Shown: one piece after another, positions 25,422-34,595 of the stretch
Layout of the letters: every line of letters begins with the position of its first letter
How positions within the stretch are numbered: the stretch's first letter is position 1
Assembly: GCA_963803295.1 (NCBI GenBank)
Contig: CAWDMC010000002.1
Location: forward strand, 372,001-436,000
DNA from: CAWDMC01 sp963803295
GTDB lineage: Bacteria > Acidobacteriota > Terriglobia > UBA7540
DNA length: 64,000 nucleotides
Direction: 5' to 3'
The notes under the pieces: model-generated
Seen by the model: only the letters and a program-made list of their open reading frames with translations
Told to the model about the DNA's origin: nothing
The model's database searches: none
Position numbers and translations under genes: made by a program

Positions 25422-27842
25422 TCACTCATAGCGCAGCGCCACTATGGGATCGACCTTGGTGGCGCGGCGTGCTGGGATGTAACTCGCGAGCAGCGCCACC
25501 GCGATCAGGGTGAGCGAAACCACGACGAACGTTGTCGGATCGGTCGGTTGCGTAGCGTAGAGAACGCTGGTGAGGAATCGGGTCAACGCGAACGCCCCGA
25601 TGATCCCCAGCACGAGTCCCACCAAGGTCAAAAACAGTCCTTGTCTCATGATCATTGTCAAGATATCGCCCCGGCAGGCTCCCAAAGCCATGCGAACGCC
25701 AATCTCGTGATGACGCTGATTGACCGAATAGGAGAGCACGCCATAGAGTCCCGCAATGGCCAGGATTAGGGCTATTGCAGCAAAGGCTCCGAGCAACACC
25801 GTGTAGAAGCACGGCTGCCCCACATTACCGGAGACGACTTGCCACAGGGTTTTGACGTCGTTAATCGGTTGATCCGGGTTAACGGAACGAATCTCCTTCT
25901 GGACAGTGGCAGCGAGCCGCATGGGATCGTCCCCGACGGTGCGAAGGGTCAGCGTGGTGGCAAATGGGGCAAAGATATACTGCCTAAAGTCCCAATATAT
26001 CTCAGGGTCGGATTCGTCTCGCATACTGATACCCTTTACGTCGTTCACCACGCCAACGATGGGGACCCACTTGGTGTTTTTGCCACCGCCCGGCATTGCG
26101 ACCCGCCTGCCGATAAGGTCCGCATTGGGAAAATAGTGGCGGGCCAAGGTCTCGTTGATAACCGCAACCCCTGGCGCTTCGGCCGTGTCCGAATCATTGA
26201 ATACCCGGCCTTTGCGGACCGTGATGCGCATGGCACGGAAATACCCAGAACTGACCACTCGCAATTTGACGAGTTCCTGTCCCCCCGGCGGAGTTGGGTG
26301 GCCTTCCAGCGCAAACGTCCAATTAGCGTCCACGTCCCCCAGGGGCCTGGGCACGACCAGGCCCACGGCATTCAGGCCGGGAATGGTTTGCACGCTCTCG
26401 AGCATACGGGTGTAGTAGGCGGCCTGGTCCGAATTCTTCGTGATGATGTTGGGAAGCGGGACGTGTAAGGTCAGGACACGTTCAGGATTGAATCCTGGAT
26501 TCACGCCAAGCAACCGGTTGAAGCTCCGCAGCATAAGCCCGGCCCCGATCAGAAGAATCAATGACAGAGCGGTTTCCACAATCACCAGAAGATTCCGCAG
26601 TAGATGGGTTCGACTTCCAACGCTGGAACCTCGCGCACCCTCCTTCAGAGCCTCATTGATGTTGGGGCGTGAGGCCTGTAATGCTGGCACCAGACCGAAA
26701 GCAAAGCATGTAAGTAGAGAGAGTCCAAGCGTGAAGAGCAAAACCATTGCATCCAGGCGCGATTGGTCCAGACGCGGGACATCCACGCGGTCCGGGACTA
26801 TCATCAACAGTGTACCGTTTGCCAAACCCCCAATCAGCAGTCCGGCCAAGCCGCCCAATCCGGCAAGTAGCAGGCTCTCCGCCAGCATCTGGCGGACGAT
26901 TCGCGTGCGGCCGGCGCCGAGTGCCATGCGAACAGCGACTTCCTTATTCCGCTCTGAGGCGCGGGCAAGCAGCAGGTTCGCGACGTTGAGGCAGGCAATT
27001 AGGAGCACAAAACCTACCCCACCCAGAAGCACCAGCAAGCCCGGTTGCACGCGTGCGGTGAGAGTTTGGTCTAGCGATTCAAGGCGAATGTGCCAACCCT
27101 TCCGGACGTCCTCCGGAGCGAGGCTGCGAAGCACGGCCTCCACTTGCACCCGCGCTTGTTGCGGGGTGGCACCGGGCCGCAAGCGAGCGATCGCGGAGAA
27201 TCGCGCTTCACGGTTGTTGGTCACGTCGGCAGCGAACGGCCAGGGAGTCCAGAGTTCAAACTGCAATCGCCATTGCCTAACGAAAAAGTCGTGTGGCATG
27301 ACGCCGATGATGCTATAAGCTTGGCCGTTCATCATTATCGGCTTCCCGAGGACATGCGGATTGCTCCCGAAGCGTCGCCGCCACAGACTGTCGGATAGAA
27401 TCACAACGCCGGGCGCGCCGGACCGGAACTCGTCCTCACGGAACGTGCGGCCGAGAGAGGGCTGCGTGCCAAGCATCGGGAAGCAGTCGCGGGATACGAA
27501 CGCACCGAAGACATTTTCCGGCCCCTCCGGGCCGGTCAGCGTGGAGTTTTGCCAGTGCAACAGCGCCATTTTCTCGAAGGCGGGTACACGGTGCACAAAT
27601 GCCTCCATGTCCATCGGCGACACGCCGCCACGGTCTTCCTTGGGATTCATTTCATCAATGTGGTAGAGCTGGTCAGGATCGTGATACGGCAAAGGGCGCA
27701 GCAGGACGGCGTTCACGACACTGAACATGGCCGTGGTAGCGCCGATGCCGAGGGCCAGGGTCAGCACCGCAACGAACGTGAAGCCGGGATTCTTCGCTAG
27801 CATGCGCAGGCCAAAGCGAACGTCCTGCAGCAATGGCTGCAT
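25422..27842 (-). CDS. ABC transporter permease of the ADOP type (MacB/FtsX-like, duplicated)
   Basis: 806 aa. The opening VRFGLRMLAKNPGFTFVAV then LTLALGIGATTAMFSVVNAV is the acidobacterial duplicated orphan permease signature. Order: first transmembrane helix, a MacB-type periplasmic domain (~50-270), three helices forming an FtsX domain (LLVLLGGVGFVLLIACLNVANLLLAR shortened), a second MacB domain, and a second FtsX domain (FAAIALILAIAGLYGVLSYS ... ALLASYIPARRATKVDP). EVAVRMALGAGR and EIGVRMALGACR are the two matching coupling motifs. No ATPase gene is adjacent, as usual for ADOPs. Probable role in export or envelope stress; substrate unknown. It converges with the anti-sigma pseudogene. 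Confidence 0.9.
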   Translation of the reverse strand: MQPLLQDVRFGLRMLAKNPGFTFVAVLTLALGIGATTAMFSVVNAVLLRPLPYHDPDQLYHIDEMNPKEDRGGVSPMDMEAFVHRVPAFEKMALLHWQNSTLTGPEGPENVFGAFVSRDCFPMLGTQPSLGRTFREDEFRSGAPGVVILSDSLWRRRFGSNPHVLGKPIMMNGQAYSIIGVMPHDFFVRQWRLQFELWTPWPFAADVTNNREARFSAIARLRPGATPQQARVQVEAVLRSLAPEDVRKGWHIRLESLDQTLTARVQPGLLVLLGGVGFVLLIACLNVANLLLARASERNKEVAVRMALGAGRTRIVRQMLAESLLLAGLGGLAGLLIGGLANGTLLMIVPDRVDVPRLDQSRLDAMVLLFTLGLSLLTCFAFGLVPALQASRPNINEALKEGARGSSVGSRTHLLRNLLVIVETALSLILLIGAGLMLRSFNRLLGVNPGFNPERVLTLHVPLPNIITKNSDQAAYYTRMLESVQTIPGLNAVGLVVPRPLGDVDANWTFALEGHPTPPGGQELVKLRVVSSGYFRAMRITVRKGRVFNDSDTAEAPGVAVINETLARHYFPNADLIGRRVAMPGGGKNTKWVPIVGVVNDVKGISMRDESDPEIYWDFRQYIFAPFATTLTLRTVGDDPMRLAATVQKEIRSVNPDQPINDVKTLWQVVSGNVGQPCFYTVLLGAFAAIALILAIAGLYGVLSYSVNQRHHEIGVRMALGACRGDILTMIMRQGLFLTLVGLVLGIIGAFALTRFLTSVLYATQPTDPTTFVVVSLTLIAVALLASYIPARRATKVDPIVALRYE

Positions 27843-28186
27843 CTAAGGAGACCTCTGGTGTCGTGATGTAATTTTACCTCCATCTGAATGAGAAGTGAGT
27901 CAGAAAGAGTGAAGTCATGACATCCTAATTTCTCGTCAGGCACTGTCCGGTTTTGCGATTCGCTTTTCCAAATCTAGGAGGAACTGGAACGACCTTATCA
28001 TGCCCTCTTCTCCAGTAAGGATTAGGCGGCACTACTTTCCGCTCGCCCTGCCTCACTGTTCTTGTCCAATACTGCAATTAGACCAGGCAGTGTTCCCCTA
28101 TTGAAATCTTTGGATTTGTTTGCGAGAAGGCGGTCGACAACGTGACAGTCGATGACATGCAATCAGAAGTTTGTCAGATTTGTCCT
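27843..28186. other. non-coding stretch, nothing recognised
   Basis: 344 bp between the ADOP start and the end of the glycosyltransferase gene, both on the reverse strand. It should contain the ADOP promoter. No gene, RNA or clear repeat was seen. Confidence 0.4.
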
Positions 28187-29791
28187 TTAGGGAAGGTCGG
28201 GTTCAGCGACTGGACTGGCGTATGGTTTTGATTCCTCTAACTCTTTGTAACATCGATCCAGGACCTGGTCGACACGAGCAAAGATAGGCGTTCGCGGGAT
28301 CGGGCCTTTCACAAACGCAAAAATATGGCGAAGTTGCTCTCGTGCAATATCCGGCCGGCCTTCCAACAGCAGTCCCTCGGCCAGCGTCAAATACCCCTGA
28401 ATTCGTAACGAAATTCGCTCCCCGCTGGGTTGATGCGACAGAATCTCCGGGTAATCTGTTTCGACTCGACGAAACGACAGCGGTCGCGAAACGGTTGTGC
28501 GATGAGGCCGGAACGTGAGCGCGCGCGCGATGAGATCTCCCAGCCGGGTTCTCAGTCGCTGCATAGAGAACTCCCTTCGCACATGGTCACGGCCGTTTCG
28601 AGCGAGAGCACCCCACAGATCGGCATCCGTGTAGATGCGAATGACTGCCTCGGCAAAGTCCTCCGGATTATCGGCGATCAGCGCGGTTTCACCAGCCCGC
28701 AGATACATCCCCTCGGCGCCAATGGTCGTGGTCACAAGTGGCAAACCGTATGCCAGCGCGGCGAGATTCTTCGTTTTGATCCCTGTTCCAAACCGAATCG
28801 GCGACACAAAGACGCGGTATTGCGAAAACAAGGGGTACAGATCTGGCACATGCCCCTGGCACACGACACCAGACCCGGGGACTGCAAGCGCCACCGGCGC
28901 GTTATTCCCGGCCAGATGCAGCGCGATGTTGGAAAGCCTGCCCTTTACAAGCGGCCAAACTTCCTGGAGAAACCAGGTCATTCCGTCGCTGCTGGCGGGG
29001 TTGGCAAAGTTGGCCAGGAAGAGCAATCCCCCGCGCTTCGAGTATCCCGGACCTGCAGTTGCTAGATGCGCTGCCATCGGAAGCAGCTCGATTTCCAATC
29101 CAGGTGCAGCAGCCATCAATCCAACGCGGTCGTGGTCGCTGATCGAGAGGACAATATCGGCTCGGCGGTAAACTTCCAACTCCCGTTGTTCGAAGTCGTA
29201 GGAACGCTCCCAGTCAGACGCTAGTCCGCTTAGCTCGGCGGCTCGGCGTTCCCGTAGGCCATGGTAATCGTCGGTCAAAACGGCGACGAGAGTGCCTGGC
29301 GAGAGACGCTGGATGTCGTCTAGATAGTCTTCGGCGACTGAAATGCCGGACCAGAACCAGTGGGATAAGATTGCCAAGTCGAACTTGCCTCCCAGCAGCA
29401 CTCCGAAATTCCAGTGGGGCGGCAAATCCACTGCGGTCCAGCGAAGCCGCTCGACGTCATAGGCGAAGACTCGGATTCCTGCATCTTCAAGGATGGCGGC
29501 GTAAGGGTCTCGTCCGTGGGGAGTGCGAGCGACAAAGGTGACGAAATGACCTGCTTCGCGAAGTGCGAGCAAGACCTGGACTAGTCGGGAATCCGCACCA
29601 CTACGGTCGACAAGCGGGAAGGAATCATGGATTACTAGAACCTGTGCGGGGCGATCAGCAGAGCCCATCTTTATACCTACGACAACGCGGCCGAGGGGCG
29701 AGCGGTTATGCATCACCCGACGCTGGAGTATAGCTTCTAAACCTGCGGATCGGGTAGGCGAATGACCTCTCCCTTGCCCCTGTGTCCGCAT
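28187..29791 (-). CDS. glycosyltransferase, GT4-like (GT-B fold)
   Basis: 534 aa from ATG 29791; starts at 29713 or 29668 (MGSADRPAQ) are possible and the first 41 residues look uncharacteristic, so the true protein may be about 493 aa. PAQVLVIHDSFPLVDRSGAD opens the N-terminal Rossmann half. The C-terminal half has GGLLFLANFANPASSDGM, VFVSPIRFGTGIKTKNLAAL and YGLPLVTTTIGAEGM, the nucleotide-sugar binding region of group 1 transferases. About 110 further residues follow with a helical pattern. Target glycan is unknown. It is divergent from uppS, whose product carries lipid-linked sugars, but a link is only suggestive. Confidence 0.82.
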   Translation of the reverse strand: MRTQGQGRGHSPTRSAGLEAILQRRVMHNRSPLGRVVVGIKMGSADRPAQVLVIHDSFPLVDRSGADSRLVQVLLALREAGHFVTFVARTPHGRDPYAAILEDAGIRVFAYDVERLRWTAVDLPPHWNFGVLLGGKFDLAILSHWFWSGISVAEDYLDDIQRLSPGTLVAVLTDDYHGLRERRAAELSGLASDWERSYDFEQRELEVYRRADIVLSISDHDRVGLMAAAPGLEIELLPMAAHLATAGPGYSKRGGLLFLANFANPASSDGMTWFLQEVWPLVKGRLSNIALHLAGNNAPVALAVPGSGVVCQGHVPDLYPLFSQYRVFVSPIRFGTGIKTKNLAALAYGLPLVTTTIGAEGMYLRAGETALIADNPEDFAEAVIRIYTDADLWGALARNGRDHVRREFSMQRLRTRLGDLIARALTFRPHRTTVSRPLSFRRVETDYPEILSHQPSGERISLRIQGYLTLAEGLLLEGRPDIAREQLRHIFAFVKGPIPRTPIFARVDQVLDRCYKELEESKPYASPVAEPDLP

Positions 29792-29876
29792 CGCACTTCT
29801 TCGCTACTTGCAGTACACGGGAGCCGTGTGCTAGTTTGTCTATGACGACGAACTTATCCTTCGACTCTCCAGACCT

Positions 29877-30644
29877 GTGGTCAAACCAGCCAGCGACGAA
29901 GCAAAACTCTTGACGAAGATCGACCCTGACCGCTTGCCCAAGCATATTGCAGTGATTATGGATGGCAACGGCCGGTGGGCCAAACAGCGCCACCTGCCTC
30001 GGATTGCCGGCCATCGCGCTGGCATCCGGGCAGTGCGAGAGGTGGTGGAAGGCTGCGCTCGCCTCGGTATTCCCTATCTGACGCTTTATGCCTTCTCGGT
30101 GGAGAATTGGAAACGTCCTCACTCTGAAGTCAATTTGCTGATGGCTCTGCTTCGCGAATACCTCAAGAAAGAAATCAGCGAACTCAATCGCCGGAATATC
30201 CGGCTGGGCGTGATTGGCCGAATCGGCGAACTGGCCCTCCCCGTGCAGCGCGATTTGGAGAAGGCTTTGACTGCCACTCGCAATAACACCGGACTGCGGC
30301 TTACGCTGGCGCTCAACTATGGAGCCCGCGCCGAGATGGTGGACGCGGTGAGGCAATTGGCGGAGAAGTTCAAGGGTAACGGCAGTGTGGCTTTGGATCC
30401 CCGGGAAATCAACGAGTCCAGCTTGAGTCAACTCCTCTACACGCGCGACCTGCCGGATCCCGACCTGCTGATCCGCACCAGTGGCGAGCTTCGGGTCAGC
30501 AATTTCCTCCTTTGGCAGATTGCCTATGCTGAAATCTGGGTCACCGGCACGCTGTGGCCTGACTTCAGGCAGAACGACCTCTTCCAAGCTGTCCTCGATT
30601 TCGAGCGGCGTGAGCGTCGCTTCGGCGGACTGGGATTGGGGTGA
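29877..30644 (+). CDS. uppS: isoprenyl transferase (undecaprenyl diphosphate synthase)
   Basis: 255 aa. The enzyme adds isopentenyl units to farnesyl diphosphate to make the C55 carrier for peptidoglycan and other glycans. HIAVIMDGNGRWAKQR carries the catalytic Asp (D29) and GNGRW loop. LTLYAFSVENWKRP and DLLIRTSGELRVSNFLLWQ complete the family signatures. Start is a GTG at 29877 without a clear Shine-Dalgarno site; no better in-frame start was found. First gene of the conserved uppS-cdsA-dxr-rseP-ispG order, with a 188-bp gap before cdsA. Confidence 0.95.
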   Translation: MVKPASDEAKLLTKIDPDRLPKHIAVIMDGNGRWAKQRHLPRIAGHRAGIRAVREVVEGCARLGIPYLTLYAFSVENWKRPHSEVNLLMALLREYLKKEISELNRRNIRLGVIGRIGELALPVQRDLEKALTATRNNTGLRLTLALNYGARAEMVDAVRQLAEKFKGNGSVALDPREINESSLSQLLYTRDLPDPDLLIRTSGELRVSNFLLWQIAYAEIWVTGTLWPDFRQNDLFQAVLDFERRERRFGGLGLG

Positions 30645-30832
30645 GAGCCCTTGCCCCTCTTTCCGTCGGTCTTCCCTACCGTTTCAAGAGAACCGCTTTG
30701 GGTTTTCGTGGCTGTACTTTGAGGCAACGTCTGGGTATCCTTGTGTCCTTGCGGATAGGAAGCCAAGGGACTCAAGCACACGCGGAACTCGAGACAAGTG
30801 ACCATTGACCGGGAACAGCTGACAAAAACCCA

Positions 30833-31705
30833 ATGAAACTTCGCATCCTCACGGCCTTGGTGTTGATTCCGCCCGTTCTCTACCTACTCGGCTGGGCCCC
30901 GGATTGGCTCTTTGTGCTGGCCGTGGTCTCCGTGTCGGAGCGCGCCTTGTACGAGTTTTTTGTCATCAGCGGGCAATCGGGATGGGTTGAGGGGACGGCC
31001 GCAGCCGCTACCGGAGCCCTCCGGGGGATGGGCTACATCAGTTGTGCGGCACTCGGACTCCTGCAGTGGCTGAGTCTTCGTCTCTATCCCATTCCGTTGG
31101 ATCTCGGTTTCGCCGCCTTGCTCGGGCTCGTGCTATCGGTATCGATCGTGGCCCTGAATCTGGACAGAAACTTGAAATTGTTTCTCCCGGCGGTGGCCAC
31201 AACGGTTCTGGGGGTGCTCTATGTGGGGGCAACCTTTTCCTGCCTGATTCCTCTACGCCTTTCCACTCGCTTAACGAGCTCGGGCGAGGGACGCGATTGG
31301 GTGCTGCTCCTGTTTCTAGCCACTTGGGCCGGTGACGCCGGCGCCTATTTCACCGGCCAATTGATCGGGCGCACGCCGCTTGCGCCTCGCATCTCACCCC
31401 ATAAGACCGTGGAGGGTTCCATCGGCGGACTCATTGCGAGCTTATTAATGGCTTGGTTATTTGCGTTGTTCTTCTGGAAGACACCGGACTGGAAAACCGT
31501 TATCCTGTTGGTGGGACTTGTAGCCGTTGCCGGGCAGGTGGGTGACCTTGCTGAGTCGGCTCTCAAGCGGGGCGCCTCCGTGAAGGATTCCGGCGGCCTT
31601 CTACCGGGCCACGGCGGTATGCTCGATCGCATCGACAGCCAGCTGTTTGCTGCGCCCGTTCTCTGGATCGTACTGGCTCTTCGGGTTTGGTTCAGAACTC
31701 CTTAG
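30833..31705 (+). CDS. cdsA: phosphatidate cytidylyltransferase
   Basis: 290 aa integral membrane protein with about eight hydrophobic helices. It makes CDP-diacylglycerol from phosphatidate and CTP, the branch point of phospholipid synthesis. The C-terminal signature SVKDSGGLLPGHGGMLDRID (residues about 250-269) is diagnostic, and ISPHKTVEGSIGGL is also typical. It lies between uppS and dxr with 188 and 145-bp gaps; these gaps hold no gene that I can support. Confidence 0.93.
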   Translation: MKLRILTALVLIPPVLYLLGWAPDWLFVLAVVSVSERALYEFFVISGQSGWVEGTAAAATGALRGMGYISCAALGLLQWLSLRLYPIPLDLGFAALLGLVLSVSIVALNLDRNLKLFLPAVATTVLGVLYVGATFSCLIPLRLSTRLTSSGEGRDWVLLLFLATWAGDAGAYFTGQLIGRTPLAPRISPHKTVEGSIGGLIASLLMAWLFALFFWKTPDWKTVILLVGLVAVAGQVGDLAESALKRGASVKDSGGLLPGHGGMLDRIDSQLFAAPVLWIVLALRVWFRTP

Positions 31706-31850
31706 CGTAGACCTCATTGCGACGCGGAGAATGGCAGCTGCCGACGCATTTGGCCGTTGCTATGGCTGTGCCCGGATTTCCTTGAGAAGTTCCGACAACG
31801 CCTGGAACCCTGTGTTGTCCGGTGGCCGCCAGGGATGATCCCGAACTAAT

Positions 31851-33065
31851 ATGAAGGGGCTTTGCATTCTAGGATCCACTGGCTCTGTCGGCCAGAACAC
31901 TCTGCGCGTCGTTCGGGGTCTCGCTGATCGCTTCTACATCGTCTCACTTTGCGCCGGGAACAACGTGGAGGCGCTTTCGAGACAGGTGATCGAGTTCAAC
32001 CCGCTGCTCGTGGTGGTGGCGAGCGAGACCTGCCTCGAACCCCTTCGGCATCTCCTGAGGACAGCAGGCTACCAGCGACAAGTGCGGATCGAGGCCGGAA
32101 TCGCTGCCCAAGTCGAGGCTGCCACCCTCGCTCAGGTTGATTTTCTCGTCTCAGCGTCGCACGGTGTAACCGGGCTGGTCGCAACTTACGAGGCGATCCG
32201 CAACGGCAAGGACGTCGGCTTGGCCTCGAAGGAAGTTATGGTGGCCGCCGGGGATTTAGTCACCCGGACCGCGCGTGAGACGGGAAGCCAGATCCTCCCC
32301 ATTGACAGTGAGCACGGCGCGATCCATCAATGCCTCCGGTCAGGAAAACAGGGCGAAGTCCGCAGATTGATCCTGACCGCCTCCGGCGGTCCGTTCTTGA
32401 AGACTCCTAAAAAGGCCTTTGACTCCTTAACTCCTGAGCAAGCCTTGAGACACCCGGTCTGGAAGATGGGCGGAAGGATCACCATCGATTCCGCCACCTT
32501 GATGAACAAGGGTCTGGAAGTCATTGAAGCCCATTGGCTTTTCGGTTTGCCGTCCTCGCAAATCTCAATCCTGATTCACCCCGAATCGGTAGTCCATTCC
32601 ATGATAGAATTTATCGATGGCTCGGTAGTAGCCCAGCTTTCGCTCGCCGATATGCGAATTCCGATTCAATACGCCCTTACCCACCCTGATCGCGTGGCGG
32701 TCGAGAGCGATCTCAACCTGGACCTGCTTTCCGCCGGATGCCTTCACTTCTCGGAGCCGAATTTACGCAAGTTCCCGTGCCTGCGCCTAGGCAGGGAAGC
32801 ACTGGAGGCTGGTGGTGCGGCACCTTGCGCTTTGAATGCCGCTGATGAGGTCGCGGTCGAGGCTTTTCTTGCTGGCGGGATCCGTTTCTCTGATATTCCA
32901 CGGGTCGTTGAAGACGTGCTGGAGGCAACACCAGTGCTGGATCTGGACTCCATGGAAGAGGTTTTGGAATGCGACCGGGTAGCCCGTTGCAGGGCTCGAG
33001 ACCAGGTTCAAGGATTGCAGGGACAATCTCGAATTAATTTCCATCTTCCTGGTCGAGTCGATTGA
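31851..33065 (+). CDS. dxr: 1-deoxy-D-xylulose 5-phosphate reductoisomerase
   Basis: 404 aa. Second step of the MEP isoprenoid pathway, NADPH-dependent. The nucleotide-binding loop ILGSTGSVGQNTLRVV starts at residue 6. Metal/substrate motifs follow: ASKEVMVAAGD, PIDSEHGAIHQCL, LTASGGPFL and ATLMNKGLEVIEAHWLF. The C-terminal tail after LDLDSMEEVLE is somewhat long and ends GRVD. It ends 11 bp before rseP, so the two are almost certainly co-transcribed. Shares a pathway with ispG two genes downstream. Confidence 0.95.
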   Translation: MKGLCILGSTGSVGQNTLRVVRGLADRFYIVSLCAGNNVEALSRQVIEFNPLLVVVASETCLEPLRHLLRTAGYQRQVRIEAGIAAQVEAATLAQVDFLVSASHGVTGLVATYEAIRNGKDVGLASKEVMVAAGDLVTRTARETGSQILPIDSEHGAIHQCLRSGKQGEVRRLILTASGGPFLKTPKKAFDSLTPEQALRHPVWKMGGRITIDSATLMNKGLEVIEAHWLFGLPSSQISILIHPESVVHSMIEFIDGSVVAQLSLADMRIPIQYALTHPDRVAVESDLNLDLLSAGCLHFSEPNLRKFPCLRLGREALEAGGAAPCALNAADEVAVEAFLAGGIRFSDIPRVVEDVLEATPVLDLDSMEEVLECDRVARCRARDQVQGLQGQSRINFHLPGRVD

Positions 33066-33076
33066 AAGGCTGAAGC

Positions 33077-34456
33077 ATGCTCTCGAACTTATTCACGGAT
33101 GTGATCGTGGTCATCGTGGTTCTTGGGGTGATGATCTTCGTTCACGAATTGGGCCATTTCGCCGCGGCGAAGTGGTTCGGAGTCCGTGTACTGACCTTTT
33201 CTTTTGGTTTTGGCAAACGCCTGTTTGGTTTCAAGCGCGGTGATACTGATTACCGAGTGAGCCTCTTACCTTTTGGCGGCTACGTCAAGATGGCCGGTGA
33301 CGATCCTTCGGAATTTCAGGGACGCTCCCCAGGTGACCTCCCTATGGGCAAGCAGGTACTTGCGGGAGGCGACTCGGGTGGAGTTGAATTCCTGGCTAAG
33401 CCCCGCTGGCAGCGGTTTGTTATTGTTTTGATGGGGCCGGTGATGAATGTCGTCCTCGCTATCGTCATCATGGCAGGGCTATTCAGGTTTCACTATCCCG
33501 CACCTGCTTATGAGGATCAGCAGGCCCGTATCGGCGCCGTGGACCGCGGTTCGCCGGCGGCTCAGGCCGGCATCCAACCCGGCGACTTGGTGCTCCGGCT
33601 TGACACGATTCGCAACCCCAAGTGGTCCGACGTGCAGATGAAGATCGTGACGAGTGTGAACCAACCACTGCCGGTCGAGGTACAGCGCGACGGACACGAC
33701 ATTACCGTCACCATGACTCCTCTTCCCGAGGGCCCCAGTCAGATCGGCAATGCTGGATGGTACCCGAACGTGCCAGCGAGGGTCTTCAGCGTGGAATCGG
33801 GACTACCGGCTGCGAAGGGTGGTCTGAAAGTCGGTGATCGCATCCTGGAATTGAATGGCAGGCCTGTTTCCTACTGGGGTCTGCCGGATGAGCTTCAGAA
33901 GAACGGTGACAAGGCTCTCGACCTTACCGTCCGGCGCGGTGACCAGACCGTTAACCTCAAGCTGAATCCCATATTCAGTGAGGAAGGGGGCCAGAAGAAG
34001 TGGCGGATCGGCGTCGGTTTTCGTCCTGATCCCGATATTGTAGTAAAGAGGCTCCCTTTGGGCCCGGCGATTTCCCATGCCTGCGGCGAGAACCTTCGCT
34101 ACATGACCATGACTTTTGATGTGCTGGGGAAGATCCTGACTCAGAAGATGTCCGCCCGCTCGCTTTCCGGACCTATCGGTATCGCGCAGATGGCGGGTGA
34201 AGCCTATCGCGAGAGCTTTACCGAGCTGCTGACGCTGGTTTCCTTCATTAGCCTGCAACTTGGCGTGTTTAACCTGCTGCCCATTCCGATCCTTGACGGC
34301 GGCCTGATCGTGCTGCTACTGATCGAGAGCGTGATGCGCCGCGATCTGAGCCTGGCCTTCAAGGAGCGGTTCGTGCAGGTGGGAATCGCCTTCCTGCTGC
34401 TGTTGGCCGTATTTGTCATGTATAACGATATCGTGAAGACGATCAGACCCTCGTAG
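33077..34456 (+). CDS. rseP: site-2 intramembrane zinc protease RseP, two PDZ domains
   Basis: 459 aa. The first helix contains the metalloprotease motif HELGH (residues 23-27), and the C-terminal helix has NLLPIPILDGG supplying the third zinc ligand. Between them lie two PDZ domains (GAVDRGSPAAQAGIQPGDLV and FSVESGLPAAKGGLKVGDRI). Family function is regulated cleavage of anti-sigma factors and removal of signal peptides in the inner membrane. It is 11 bp after dxr. A broken anti-sigma gene at 24.4 kb would be the kind of substrate RseP handles, but no direct link is shown. Confidence 0.94.
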   Translation: MLSNLFTDVIVVIVVLGVMIFVHELGHFAAAKWFGVRVLTFSFGFGKRLFGFKRGDTDYRVSLLPFGGYVKMAGDDPSEFQGRSPGDLPMGKQVLAGGDSGGVEFLAKPRWQRFVIVLMGPVMNVVLAIVIMAGLFRFHYPAPAYEDQQARIGAVDRGSPAAQAGIQPGDLVLRLDTIRNPKWSDVQMKIVTSVNQPLPVEVQRDGHDITVTMTPLPEGPSQIGNAGWYPNVPARVFSVESGLPAAKGGLKVGDRILELNGRPVSYWGLPDELQKNGDKALDLTVRRGDQTVNLKLNPIFSEEGGQKKWRIGVGFRPDPDIVVKRLPLGPAISHACGENLRYMTMTFDVLGKILTQKMSARSLSGPIGIAQMAGEAYRESFTELLTLVSFISLQLGVFNLLPIPILDGGLIVLLLIESVMRRDLSLAFKERFVQVGIAFLLLLAVFVMYNDIVKTIRPS

Positions 34457-34595
34457 TCAAAATGGGTTCTCAGTAACCGGGTTTGGGCCGCCGTCATGAG
34501 CATTGGTCCATTGGAGACGCTTCTGCCCCGGGGCCAGCGTTTTTGGCAAGACTCACCCTTGGTAACCACAACAGACAACTGACTGGGGACAAAGC

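Noticed and set aside
26440..27318. 292-codon forward open frame inside the ADOP gene
   Set aside because: Arg/Ser/Pro-rich antisense shadow; the reverse-strand permease is unambiguous.
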